Below are positions 1 to 6,464 of a stretch of 6,651 nucleotides of DNA, piece by piece. The DNA is from an uncultured Actinomycetes bacterium (GTDB taxonomy: Bacteria > Actinomycetota > Actinomycetes > S36-B12): positions 1 through 6,651 of the forward strand of contig CALFIA010000053.1 of assembly GCA_937876275.1 (NCBI GenBank), written 5' to 3'. The notes below the pieces were generated by a model. The model made no database searches. It saw nothing but the letters and a program-made list of their open reading frames with translations, and was not told where the DNA came from. The position numbers and the translations under genes were made by a program. Every line of letters begins with the position of its first letter. Position 1 is the stretch's first letter.

Positions 1-33
1 ACACTCTTTCCCTACACGACGCTCTTCCGATCT
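1..33 (+). other. Illumina TruSeq read-1 adapter remnant (contamination)
   Basis: The first 33 bases are identical, as I know the sequence, to the Illumina TruSeq universal / read-1 primer. They begin ACACTCTTTCCC and end in GCTCTTCCGATCT, the ligation junction. Genomic sequence starts at base 34, where the rhomboid reading frame begins to make sense on the minus strand. This is untrimmed library sequence at the contig end and should be masked. Confidence 0.98.
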
Positions 34-282
34 GATGAGCACGAACGTGACTGTCGGCTTCTCAGCGAGCGGCGCACCCACAGGCGACTTGATCCGCGGC
101 GCCGAAGCCGCTGCTCCGTGCACGCAGTCTGGGCACTGGAAGCCGACCGAAGCGCTGATCATGCAGTCAGGGCAGATGGAACGGGCGCAACGGGTGCACT
201 TCACGTAACTGACGCGATCAGGATGACGAAAGCAGACAGGCGCAGATGCCGAAGCACCTGCGCCTGTCATTGCATCTGTCAT
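34..282 (-). CDS. Rhomboid-family intramembrane serine protease, N-terminal zinc-finger part only (truncated by contig end)
   Basis: The minus-strand frame from the ATG at 282 is open to the adapter boundary and gives 83 residues with no stop. Residues 17-53 form a cysteine-rich finger: C17, H20, C29-x-x-C32, C37-x-x-C40 and C50-x-x-C53, with the local motifs RHPDR, KCTRC, CPDC and QCPDC. This matches the B-box-like zinc-binding N-terminus of actinobacterial rhomboid proteases, which precedes six or seven membrane helices. The last residues (TVTFVLI) look like the start of the first helix. The catalytic Ser/His helices lie beyond the contig end, so activity cannot be judged. The gene starts 14 nt after the cyclophilin stop, as in many Actinobacteria. 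No good ribosome binding site is visible, and the in-frame ATG at 270 is an alternative start. The family call is from memory of the motif. Confidence 0.85.
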
Positions 283-296
283 GGGGTGGTGGATTA

Positions 297-815
297 CTAG
301 GAGCGATCGATCGTGACCGAATTGATCACGATGTTCTCCTTCGGACGATCCTGAGCTCCCACCGGTGCTGCCGCAATGGCATCAACGACATCGCGTGAAG
401 CCTGGTCAGCAACCTCACCGAAGATGGTGTGCTTGAAGTTCAGCCATGCAGTCGGTGCCACGGTGATGAAGAACTGCGAGCCGTTGGTGTTCGGGCCGGC
501 ATTGGCCATGGCCAGGAGGTACGGCTTGTCGAAGACGAGCTCGGGGTGCGGCTCATCCTCGAAGCGGTAGCCCGGGCCGCCGGTGCCGGTGCCCAGGGGG
601 TCACCGCCTTGGATCATGAAGCCGGAGATCACGCGGTGGAAGATCGTGCCGTCGTACAGCGGCGCTGAGCTCTTCGCATTGAGCTTCGGGTTGGTCCACT
701 CCTTGGTGCCCTCAGCGAGCTCCGTGAAGTTACGGACAGTCTTGGGGGCCTGATCAGGGAACAGGTTCACCTTGATGTCGCCCAGGGTGGTGTGCAGGGT
801 TGCAGTCAGTGTCAT
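297..815 (-). CDS. ppiA: Cyclophilin-type peptidyl-prolyl cis-trans isomerase
   Basis: A complete 172-residue single-domain cyclophilin, which catalyses cis-trans isomerisation of Xaa-Pro bonds and assists folding. The active-site set is present: FHR with R61, F66, Q69 in the IQGGD motif, NGSQFF at 111-116 and WLNFKH with W124 and H129. The tryptophan is the cyclosporin-contact residue of cyclophilin A-like proteins and is often replaced in proteobacterial forms. There is no signal peptide or membrane segment, so it should be cytoplasmic. A loop of about 18 residues (LAEGTKEWTNPKLNAKSS region, 33-50) precedes the catalytic arginine and is typical of actinobacterial members. The ATG at 815 has an AGGA ribosome site at 823-826, spaced 7 nt. 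The rhomboid gene follows after 14 nt and is probably co-transcribed. The gene symbol follows mycobacterial usage. Confidence 0.96.
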   Translation of the reverse strand: MTLTATLHTTLGDIKVNLFPDQAPKTVRNFTELAEGTKEWTNPKLNAKSSAPLYDGTIFHRVISGFMIQGGDPLGTGTGGPGYRFEDEPHPELVFDKPYLLAMANAGPNTNGSQFFITVAPTAWLNFKHTIFGEVADQASRDVVDAIAAAPVGAQDRPKENIVINSVTIDRS

Positions 816-858
816 GACTCAATCCTGTCACGGGTGGGTGAAGTGTGCGCCCGGCGGG

Positions 859-1401
859 CTAGCGACCGCTGACTTCCGCACCCTGCCAGGTCAGAGTTCG
901 ATTGCAGACGAATCCACCGGTGCCTGCATTCGGCCATCGGGCCCAACTAGAACTCCACCCCGCGCGGCACGACTCAGCCTGGGCGCGCCCATAAGCCTGC
1001 ATCCAGTCAGGTGGCGACTGTGTTGACGATGGAGATCCGCCGACTGCACCATTCTGAAGCGTGTAGATCGTGTGCGATGCGGCAAACATCTCGAAGGCCG
1101 CTACGTACGTGCCTTGCGACAGACTTGGGCTCACCACGAAAGTCTGGGGCCATCCAGAGAAGGACGTCGGATACGAGGTGAAGAGTGCTGCGTTCACAGC
1201 AGTCGCACCAGGCGCATTGCCGCAATTATTCGTGAAGACGAGATCGTCGCCTGGCGCCACCGTCAACGTGACTGGGGCATTCGAAAAGCAGTCATAAATC
1301 AAGTTCTGGGTCGCGGCATTCGCCGCAGTTTGGCCGCTCATGAACGCCATGACGAGAAATCCCTTCACAGCAACCACGGTTAACGTGCGAACGCTTCTCA
1401 T
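859..1401 (-). CDS. Small secreted protein with a C-terminal Cys/Trp-rich module, function unknown
   Basis: From the ATG at 1401 this gives 180 residues; an in-frame GTG at 1416 would add five. The ATG is preferred because it leaves a compact signal peptide (MRSVRTLTVVAVKGFLVMAF) and has a weak GGGA site 9 nt upstream; neither start is certain. A signal peptidase site is expected after ANA (residue 29). The mature protein has two parts. The first, about 90 residues (NLIYDCFSNAPVTLTVAPGDDLVFTNN onward), is beta-rich and resembles a small beta-sandwich of cupredoxin type, without an obvious metal-ligand set. After a Gly/Ser/Pro linker comes a tail at about 129-172 with PPDWMQAYGRA, GW, SW and GTGGFVCNRT. 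Four cysteines, two per part, suggest two disulphides. I do not recognise a named family. It lies 43 nt upstream of the cyclophilin gene and 80 nt after the deacetylase-like gene. Confidence 0.8.
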   Translation of the reverse strand: MRSVRTLTVVAVKGFLVMAFMSGQTAANAATQNLIYDCFSNAPVTLTVAPGDDLVFTNNCGNAPGATAVNAALFTSYPTSFSGWPQTFVVSPSLSQGTYVAAFEMFAASHTIYTLQNGAVGGSPSSTQSPPDWMQAYGRAQAESCRAGWSSSWARWPNAGTGGFVCNRTLTWQGAEVSGR

Positions 1402-1481
1402 ACCCAACGGTCCCACAGTTCACACACACCGCAAGTCGGCCTGGATCAGACGTTCACCCGAGGCATTCGCTGTTGCTCGAA
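1402..1481. other. Short intergenic gap between the amide operon and the secreted-protein gene
   Basis: This 80-bp gap is the largest between genes in the window and is the likely boundary between the amide operon and the downstream genes. I looked for a hairpin with a T tract and for -35/-10 boxes on the minus strand and found nothing convincing. Its right half could carry a promoter for the secreted-protein gene, but none can be named. Confidence 0.4.
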
Positions 1482-2579
1482 CTACAGCCCATGCGCGGCA
1501 ACGACCTCGTCAATGCGCACCTTCTGATGCGGCTGCAACGGCTGATCGGGCAGGGTCGAGACGCCGCCGAGGGGGTCTTCGACTCCGCTACGCACGCCTG
1601 ACATTTGTTCGAGCACTGCGACACCGCAGTAAGGCACGTAGAACGGCGAGTAACCACCCTCGTGGGTCATCATGATGCGGCCCTCACAGAGTTCGTCGGC
1701 GGCCTCCATGAGCACCGCGGTCATTTCGCGATAGCCATGTGACGTGACGATCATTCGGCCGAGTTGGTCATAGACGCTTGCATCGAAGCCTGAGGGCACG
1801 ACGATGATCTGCGGTTTGAAGCGGCGCAGAGCAGGAACGACAACGCGCTTCATGACCTCGACGTAGGCACCGTTACCTGAGCCGGCCGGCAGCGGCACGT
1901 TGATCGCGAATCCCTCGCCTGCACCTTCGCCCTTCTCGGAGATGCTGCCGCTCGAGCGTGGGTAGAGATCGTCCTGGTGGATCGAGATGGTCAGTACGTT
2001 CGGATCGTCATAGAAAATCGACTGCGTGCCGTTGCCATGATGGACGTCCCAGTCGACGACAGCAACGCGCTCGATACCGCGATTGGCGCGCGCATGAGCG
2101 ATGGCAATGGAGGCATTGGAGAAGATGCAGAAACCCATGCCGTTCTCACGACGAGCGTGGTGACCCGGCGGGCGTATCAGCGCATAGGCATTCGTGACAG
2201 TGCCATCGAGCACGGCGTCAATAGCTGCGATCGCACCGCCTGCCGAGAGAGCTGCGATCTCGTAGCCACCGTGGCCGAACGGTGATTCACCGTCACCGGC
2301 ATCACCTCCCTTGACGTTCAGGCTCTGCTTCTTGATGTCCTCGAGGTGCTCCTTCGTATGAATGCGAAGGATCTCCTCCTCGGTCGCCGGGCGCGCCTCA
2401 ATGCGCGTGAGGTGCTTGGCGAGACCGGAGACTTCGACCAGCGCAGCAAACCGCACCTTGCTCTCCGGTGACTCGACATGCGTGTACGGCTGAACGAGAC
2501 CGCCGGCAACCATCAGGCCCGCGTATGTGCCTGTGTCATGCCAGCCGTAGAGCTCATTCCAGACGAAGCCTGTTGCCAT
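1482..2579 (-). CDS. Class II histone-deacetylase-like zinc amidohydrolase
   Basis: A complete 365-residue member of the arginase/deacetylase fold. In bacteria these enzymes hydrolyse amide bonds of small acylated amines such as acetylpolyamines rather than histones. Catalytic features visible are RPPGHHA with the paired histidines H140 and H141; the zinc ligands D178 and H180 in DWDVHHGNGTQ and D266 in SGFDAS; GFCIFSN at 149-155; and Y310 in HEGGYS, the tyrosine that stabilises the reaction intermediate. Everything needed for activity is present. The N-terminus (GFVWNELYGWHDTG) and the tail motif YVPYCGVAVLEQMSG fit the stand-alone bacterial class II subgroup. No signal peptide is seen, so it is cytoplasmic. 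The ATG at 2579 has a strong GGGGAG site at 2585-2590, spaced 5 nt. It follows the dimethylformamidase-like gene by 26 nt, so it probably acts in the same amide pathway. Its substrate cannot be read from sequence. Confidence 0.93.
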   Translation of the reverse strand: MATGFVWNELYGWHDTGTYAGLMVAGGLVQPYTHVESPESKVRFAALVEVSGLAKHLTRIEARPATEEEILRIHTKEHLEDIKKQSLNVKGGDAGDGESPFGHGGYEIAALSAGGAIAAIDAVLDGTVTNAYALIRPPGHHARRENGMGFCIFSNASIAIAHARANRGIERVAVVDWDVHHGNGTQSIFYDDPNVLTISIHQDDLYPRSSGSISEKGEGAGEGFAINVPLPAGSGNGAYVEVMKRVVVPALRRFKPQIIVVPSGFDASVYDQLGRMIVTSHGYREMTAVLMEAADELCEGRIMMTHEGGYSPFYVPYCGVAVLEQMSGVRSGVEDPLGGVSTLPDQPLQPHQKVRIDEVVAAHGL

Positions 2580-2605
2580 CTCAACTCCCCGCAGTCACGT
2601 CCGGA

Positions 2606-4903
2606 CTAGGTCCAGGACTTCTCTTCCTGATTCCAGGCGCCACCGGGCAGCGAGCCCGGCTTCTGGAAGGCGTCAAGCACGTTCTTCATCACCTGCGAGA
2701 CGTTGTTCTCGAAACCGAATGACGGCAATGCGCTCATCCACGCGATCGAACCGGTCGAGAACACTGCTCCGTCGTTCGCTGCGGTGAAGTAGGTCATGTC
2801 GGCTCGCACGGTGTCACTTTGCGTGCCCAGGGTTCCCGGGTGATTAAACAGGATGTCCTCGACGACACCAGCGTAGTTGTCGCTCCAACTGGTCGAGGAA
2901 GCGAGCAACTTGGTATGCGGCGGAGTACCGAGTTCGAGGTCGTAGCGCTCTGTCTCCAGACCTGCTGCACCACCGAGTGCCAGGCCGAAATCACCGAATA
3001 CCTCTCCCTCAACGCCGTCGAAGATCCACGACACCGACTTGTGATAGCTGTCGGGCATGCGCTTGTACGGATGGCATTCGTCGAAACCCTGAGTGGTGAA
3101 GCCGACGCCGGTGAGCTTCTGCGGTGGGCGCGCACGATTGCGCCAGATGCCACCCTTCTCCGCACTTGTCTGGTGGTAGTACTCACCGGGCTCTGCCTGC
3201 CAGGCACGCATGCCTGCCTCGCCCTTGCGAACCTCCATGAACTCCGGCTCGCCCTCGCGGTACGACACCACCCAGTAGAAGCCGTTGCCGCCCAGGTACA
3301 TCAGGCGGCCACCACCGGCGATGTAATCCTCGAGATCGTTCAGGCCTTGCTCGCTCCAGTACTCAGGATGTGAGCCGGTGAGCACGACCTTGTAGTCCTT
3401 GAGGAGATCAGGATTCGCGGCAAGGTCATGATCGGTCGCGACGTCGTAGCTGTAGTTCTTGTTCTCAAGCCACGCGATCGTCGACAGATCGCGCGGGTAC
3501 TGCCACGTGGTGCCGATTGCCGAGCTGCGCCACTTCGGGCGAATGTTCAGGATCGGGCGCTTCCATGAGGTGTAGCAAACACCTGCGCCATCGGCCCAGT
3601 GGTCGTACGTCGATCGACCGTACTTCGGATCCTGGTAGTAGTCGGCTTCCTTCTCGGTCAGAACTGCGGCGTGAGCGAGAATTGCCTGACCGACGGGCAC
3701 GTGATGCACGATCATCTCGTTCGCATAGGCCAGGTACGAGTTGGTAGGCATCAGGTAGAGAATCGGCGCCGTCGCCTCAGTGGGGCGGATGAAGAATGTG
3801 ATGTGATCCTCGACCTCACCGATGGTGACGCGAATGGCGTAGGCCCCGCTGCGAGTTCCGGCTGGAATTGTCCAGCTCAGGGTTGCGTCCCACTCGCAGT
3901 CCATCACTGCGTCGTCGTGGAATGCGATTCCGCCGTATTCACCCGGTGCTACCCGCCAGTCATCATGCTTACCCGACCAGTTGTACCCAGTCATGGCACG
4001 CACCGGACGCTGAATTCCCATGCCATGCAGGCCATGAGGGCCTTGATCGCGCACGACGTCATCGATGCCGTCGGGGCCGTAACCATCAGTGGTATCCCAG
4101 AACACCAATGGATCAGCAATCACTCCGCCGTTGTCAGCAAGAGCCTTCATCTCATCGAGGGAAAGTGCCCGGCCAACGATGCCGCTGCGATCGATCTTGC
4201 CGTTGTACTTGAAGTCGCGGAACATACCGCGAACCGCTGCGGAGTTGGTCGCTGCTCCCCAGTAGAACGGACTCGTAGCAACGCTCGGACTCACGCGGAG
4301 CTTCTGCTCAACCGTTGCGGTGTGATCGAAGGGCGCCACGCGACCCAGACGACCGTTGTAGGGGTTCACGACAGCTTGCTGATGAAGCAGTGTCTTGCCC
4401 GACTTCGCATCGAAGCTTGCCGCGACGAAATACCAGGTGTGATGAACAAGCGGGATCTCTGATGCGATTTCGTCCGAGTCCTTGCCATTGGCTACCCAGA
4501 AGGCCAGTCGACTGTGAGCGTCAATGCCCAGCGCGTAGCCGGCATTCTCCGGAAGTGAGTAGCGACCGAGAAGAACCTGGCGACCGTTGTCGGGCATGGT
4601 CGGGAAGATGTAGGAGTAGATGGTGAATGAATCAGTCAGGCCGAGCAGGTTGCCGGAGTCTTCCACGACGACCGCATTGCCATCGTTCACGAATTGCTTG
4701 GTGACCGCGTGCGACCCGGAGATCGCAGACGGAATGACCTCCTCTATGAAGCCAGGCCCTTCGGGATGCTCGTCGCCATGAATGACGCGTACGACCTCGA
4801 CCTGCGCCTCGAGGGCGTTGTCGACACTGATCTGCACGTTGACGGTGTCGCCCGGCGCGTAACTCACCTTGTCGGTGTATCCGGTGATGGAAATCGTGGC
4901 CAT
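2606..4903 (-). CDS. dmfA2: N,N-dimethylformamidase-like large (beta) subunit, iron amidohydrolase
   Basis: A complete 765-residue protein, almost the length of the Paracoccus dimethylformamidase large subunit. Its parts in order are a short beta domain (1-60, GYTDKVSYAPGDTVNV), a laminin-G/concanavalin-like domain (about 88-260, with the WYFVAASFDAKSG motif), a second beta domain (310-373) and a Rossmann-like catalytic domain (378-765). In the characterised enzyme, iron is held by two tyrosines and a glutamate, with a nearby histidine. Here H512 and E514 in TGSHPEYW, Y433 in STYDHWADG and Y393 (or Y390) in NSYLAYAN match that set, at an offset of about seven residues from the numbering I remember. 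No signal peptide, so cytoplasmic. The ATG at 4903 has GGGAG at 4914-4918, 10 nt upstream. The gene follows the LivM-alpha fusion by 16 nt, so its partner subunit is that fusion. The substrate may be an amide other than dimethylformamide. Confidence 0.93.
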   Translation of the reverse strand: MATISITGYTDKVSYAPGDTVNVQISVDNALEAQVEVVRVIHGDEHPEGPGFIEEVIPSAISGSHAVTKQFVNDGNAVVVEDSGNLLGLTDSFTIYSYIFPTMPDNGRQVLLGRYSLPENAGYALGIDAHSRLAFWVANGKDSDEIASEIPLVHHTWYFVAASFDAKSGKTLLHQQAVVNPYNGRLGRVAPFDHTATVEQKLRVSPSVATSPFYWGAATNSAAVRGMFRDFKYNGKIDRSGIVGRALSLDEMKALADNGGVIADPLVFWDTTDGYGPDGIDDVVRDQGPHGLHGMGIQRPVRAMTGYNWSGKHDDWRVAPGEYGGIAFHDDAVMDCEWDATLSWTIPAGTRSGAYAIRVTIGEVEDHITFFIRPTEATAPILYLMPTNSYLAYANEMIVHHVPVGQAILAHAAVLTEKEADYYQDPKYGRSTYDHWADGAGVCYTSWKRPILNIRPKWRSSAIGTTWQYPRDLSTIAWLENKNYSYDVATDHDLAANPDLLKDYKVVLTGSHPEYWSEQGLNDLEDYIAGGGRLMYLGGNGFYWVVSYREGEPEFMEVRKGEAGMRAWQAEPGEYYHQTSAEKGGIWRNRARPPQKLTGVGFTTQGFDECHPYKRMPDSYHKSVSWIFDGVEGEVFGDFGLALGGAAGLETERYDLELGTPPHTKLLASSTSWSDNYAGVVEDILFNHPGTLGTQSDTVRADMTYFTAANDGAVFSTGSIAWMSALPSFGFENNVSQVMKNVLDAFQKPGSLPGGAWNQEEKSWT

Positions 4904-4919
4904 CGTTACTCAGCTCCCG

Positions 4920-5301
4920 TCATGATGCCTTCAAATCATTGATACGTCGCATGAATACGGCGTGATAGGCCTCATCAAGCGACCCATAGGTCTTGTCGTC
5001 GACAATGCGCGGCGGAACGCCAGGAATACCGCTGAGCGCCACCACGCGATAGCTCTGGAAAGGCACTTCGGTGTACACCGCGTACTTGTCGGGAATCGGT
5101 GCCTTGCGGAAGTAATTGAGGATCCGCTCTAGGTGATCGGAATGCTGGCCAAGCGGCGAGCGCCGATGCTCCTCGATGATCTCCGAAGTGATCCAGCCGC
5201 GCAGCTTCTCGCGCAGTTCACGCTCGAAGGTTCGACCTGCGATCAGCGATTTATCGTGGATGTCCGGCGCCTGCTGCGGCAGGTACTCGGCGTACTTCGT
5301 G
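4920..5301 (-). other. dmfA1: Dimethylformamidase alpha-like domain within the LivM fusion
   Basis: This marks the C-terminal part of the livM reading frame (about residues 388-514 of 514), which has no membrane helices and resembles a stand-alone dimethylformamidase small subunit. It begins around KYAEYLPQQAPD and ends at NDLKAS. Its position directly before the large-subunit gene is where a separate dmfA1 gene normally sits. No separate small-subunit gene is visible elsewhere in the window. Exact boundaries are approximate. Confidence 0.82.
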
Positions 5302-6464
5302 GTCTGCGCAGCGCGGTGCAGGGCCTGCCGACGTGTACGTATTTCCCTCAATTGCTCCTTGAGACCAAAGAGGCCGTTGCGCGTGTAGAGCACTGAGAGA
5401 AGTGCGAGCACGCCCGCCAGCACGATGCGCCAGGGTCCCCAATCGGTGAACCACTGGGTAATTCCGACGACGATCACGGTGCCGATCACTGCGCCTTCGG
5501 CTCGACCAAGACCTCCGATGACGATCATCGCAAGCATCAGCAGCAGGAGGTCGAGGCTGAAGATCTGCAGCGACGTGCCGCCGATGTAGGTCGAGTAGAA
5601 GGCCCCCAGTGCACCGAGCACGCCCGAGGCCACCATGAACACGATCATGCGAGCGCGCTGCCAGTCGATACCGATCGCCGACGCGAATGACTCGTCCTCC
5701 TTCGACGTAGATGCGGTCTTGAGCAGAAGACCGATGCGGCCGCCATTGATCCATCGGAACACTGCCAAGGCAACGAGCAATGCAATGAACGTCGTGAGGA
5801 AGGCCAGGGTCTGGCCAAGGCGTGTCGTCAGCATGTCAGAGGGCACGATGCGGCCGGCGCCGAACAGCGCGCCGTTGAACTTTCCGCCCAGTGCCTCGTT
5901 CTGCGTGACGAAGTTGCGGCAGAACTCGGAGAGTCCGAGAGTCAACAGTGCGTAGTAGAGACCATCGAGACGTCGAGCCGGAAGGCTGATAAGGAAGCCC
6001 ATCGCGATACCCAGCACCAAGCCCACCAGCAGCATGAGCGGCCAGGGCAAGCCGAAGGTGATGGAGAGATACGCCGCGCCATATGAGCCAACGCCCACCG
6101 TGGCGAGAGTCGCAAACGACTGAAGACCGGCGGTGCCGATGATCAGAGTCCACATCACGTTGATGGCGGCGTAGATGCAGATGATGCCGAAGAGCGAGAG
6201 GAAGCGCTCCGAGCCGACCGCGGTTGGAATCGCGGCAAGAAGGAATAAGCCAAAAAGCCAGAACAGCGGCTTCTTGTCGGTCAGCACAACCTCGCGCTTG
6301 AGGGTCTTGGGATTGAACTGGCCTGAGAGCTTGAGAACGGATCGCTTCGAGCCGAAGTAGCGGCGGCGGCGCAGTACACGATCTGGGCGCGCCGGCCAGG
6401 CCGGCCGCCAGGCGCGCCGGCCGATGAGGTGCTTGGTCTGAGGAGAACTCGATGTCTTACTCAC
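4920..6464 (-). CDS. livM: LivM-type ABC permease fused in frame to a dimethylformamidase small (alpha) subunit-like domain
   Basis: A 514-residue protein from the GTG at 6464; ATG at 6470 and TTG at 6488 are alternatives. Residues 1-65 are a basic cytoplasmic tail. Residues 66-362 are a LivM permease with about nine or ten membrane helices, the EAA-type ATPase-coupling loop near 255-272 (KEDESFASAIGIDWQRAR) and the motifs VIGGLGRAEGAVIG and NGLFGL. Normal LivM proteins end about here. This one continues with a charged linker (370-388) and a soluble domain of about 125 residues containing IIEEHRRSPLG (429-439), HLERILNYFRKAP (444-456), YAVYTE, SYRVVAL and EAYHAVFMRRI (498-508). These line up with my memory of the 132-residue dimethylformamidase small subunit, including its end (EEAMHAVFLRRIED). 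The frame is unbroken. Positive charges after the last helix place the domain in the cytoplasm, beside the large subunit encoded next. The permease call is very sure; the alpha domain is strong but from memory. Confidence 0.9.
   Translation of the reverse strand: MSKTSSSPQTKHLIGRRAWRPAWPARPDRVLRRRRYFGSKRSVLKLSGQFNPKTLKREVVLTDKKPLFWLFGLFLLAAIPTAVGSERFLSLFGIICIYAAINVMWTLIIGTAGLQSFATLATVGVGSYGAAYLSITFGLPWPLMLLVGLVLGIAMGFLISLPARRLDGLYYALLTLGLSEFCRNFVTQNEALGGKFNGALFGAGRIVPSDMLTTRLGQTLAFLTTFIALLVALAVFRWINGGRIGLLLKTASTSKEDESFASAIGIDWQRARMIVFMVASGVLGALGAFYSTYIGGTSLQIFSLDLLLLMLAMIVIGGLGRAEGAVIGTVIVVGITQWFTDWGPWRIVLAGVLALLSVLYTRNGLFGLKEQLREIRTRRQALHRAAQTTKYAEYLPQQAPDIHDKSLIAGRTFERELREKLRGWITSEIIEEHRRSPLGQHSDHLERILNYFRKAPIPDKYAVYTEVPFQSYRVVALSGIPGVPPRIVDDKTYGSLDEAYHAVFMRRINDLKAS
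5349..5360 (-). promoter_or_regulatory. Possible internal ribosome binding site and TTG start for a free alpha-like subunit
   Basis: Within livM, directly after the last membrane helix, the minus strand reads AAGGAG (5355-5360), then 3 nt, then an in-frame TTG (5349-5351). Initiation here would give a soluble 143-residue product, close to the ~132 residues of known dimethylformamidase small subunits. The 3-nt spacing is short and the codon weak, so this is a possibility only; AAGGAG also simply encodes Lys-Glu. Confidence 0.25.
6386..6422. repeat. GC-only palindrome cluster near the livM start
   Basis: GGCGCGCCGGCC occurs twice, at 6386-6397 and 6411-6422. Between them lies a perfect inverted repeat, GCCGGCC-A-GGCCGGC (6391-6405). 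All but two of the 37 bases are G or C. It lies 42-79 nt inside livM and encodes part of the basic tail (RRAWRPAWPARP). The transcript could fold into a strong hairpin here; whether that has a role is unknown. Confidence 0.7.

Noticed and set aside
848..861. Short inverted repeat GCCC-GGC-GGGC at the stop of the secreted-protein gene, considered as a terminator.
   Set aside because: The stem is only 4 bp, overlaps the stop codon and has no T tract on the transcript side.
1450..1484. Imperfect CGAG/CTCG inverted repeat just after the deacetylase-like gene, considered as a terminator.
   Set aside because: Only four pairs hold without bulges and no U-rich tail follows.
1482..2579. Deacetylase-like protein as a true histone deacetylase.
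   Set aside because: The family name comes from fold and motifs; a bacterial cytoplasmic enzyme in an amide operon is far more likely to act on small acylated compounds.
2819..3373. Plus-strand open frame of 184 codons.
   Set aside because: Also antisense to the large-subunit gene, with no domain, no plausible ribosome site noted and no neighbour logic.
3599..4462. Long open frame of 287 codons on the plus strand.
   Set aside because: It lies wholly antisense to the well-supported dimethylformamidase large-subunit gene, its translation has no recognisable motifs, and such shadows are common in GC-rich coding sequence.
4920..5350. Small subunit as a separate gene rather than part of a fusion.
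   Set aside because: There is no stop between the permease and this domain, and no in-frame ATG or GTG in the linker; the only candidate start is a weakly placed TTG. A sequencing error cannot be excluded without reads.
5251..5754. Minus-strand open frame of 167 codons in another frame within livM.
   Set aside because: The translation is Arg/His-rich and motif-free, as expected for a shifted frame of GC-rich DNA; the livM frame here has clear helices and conserved loops.
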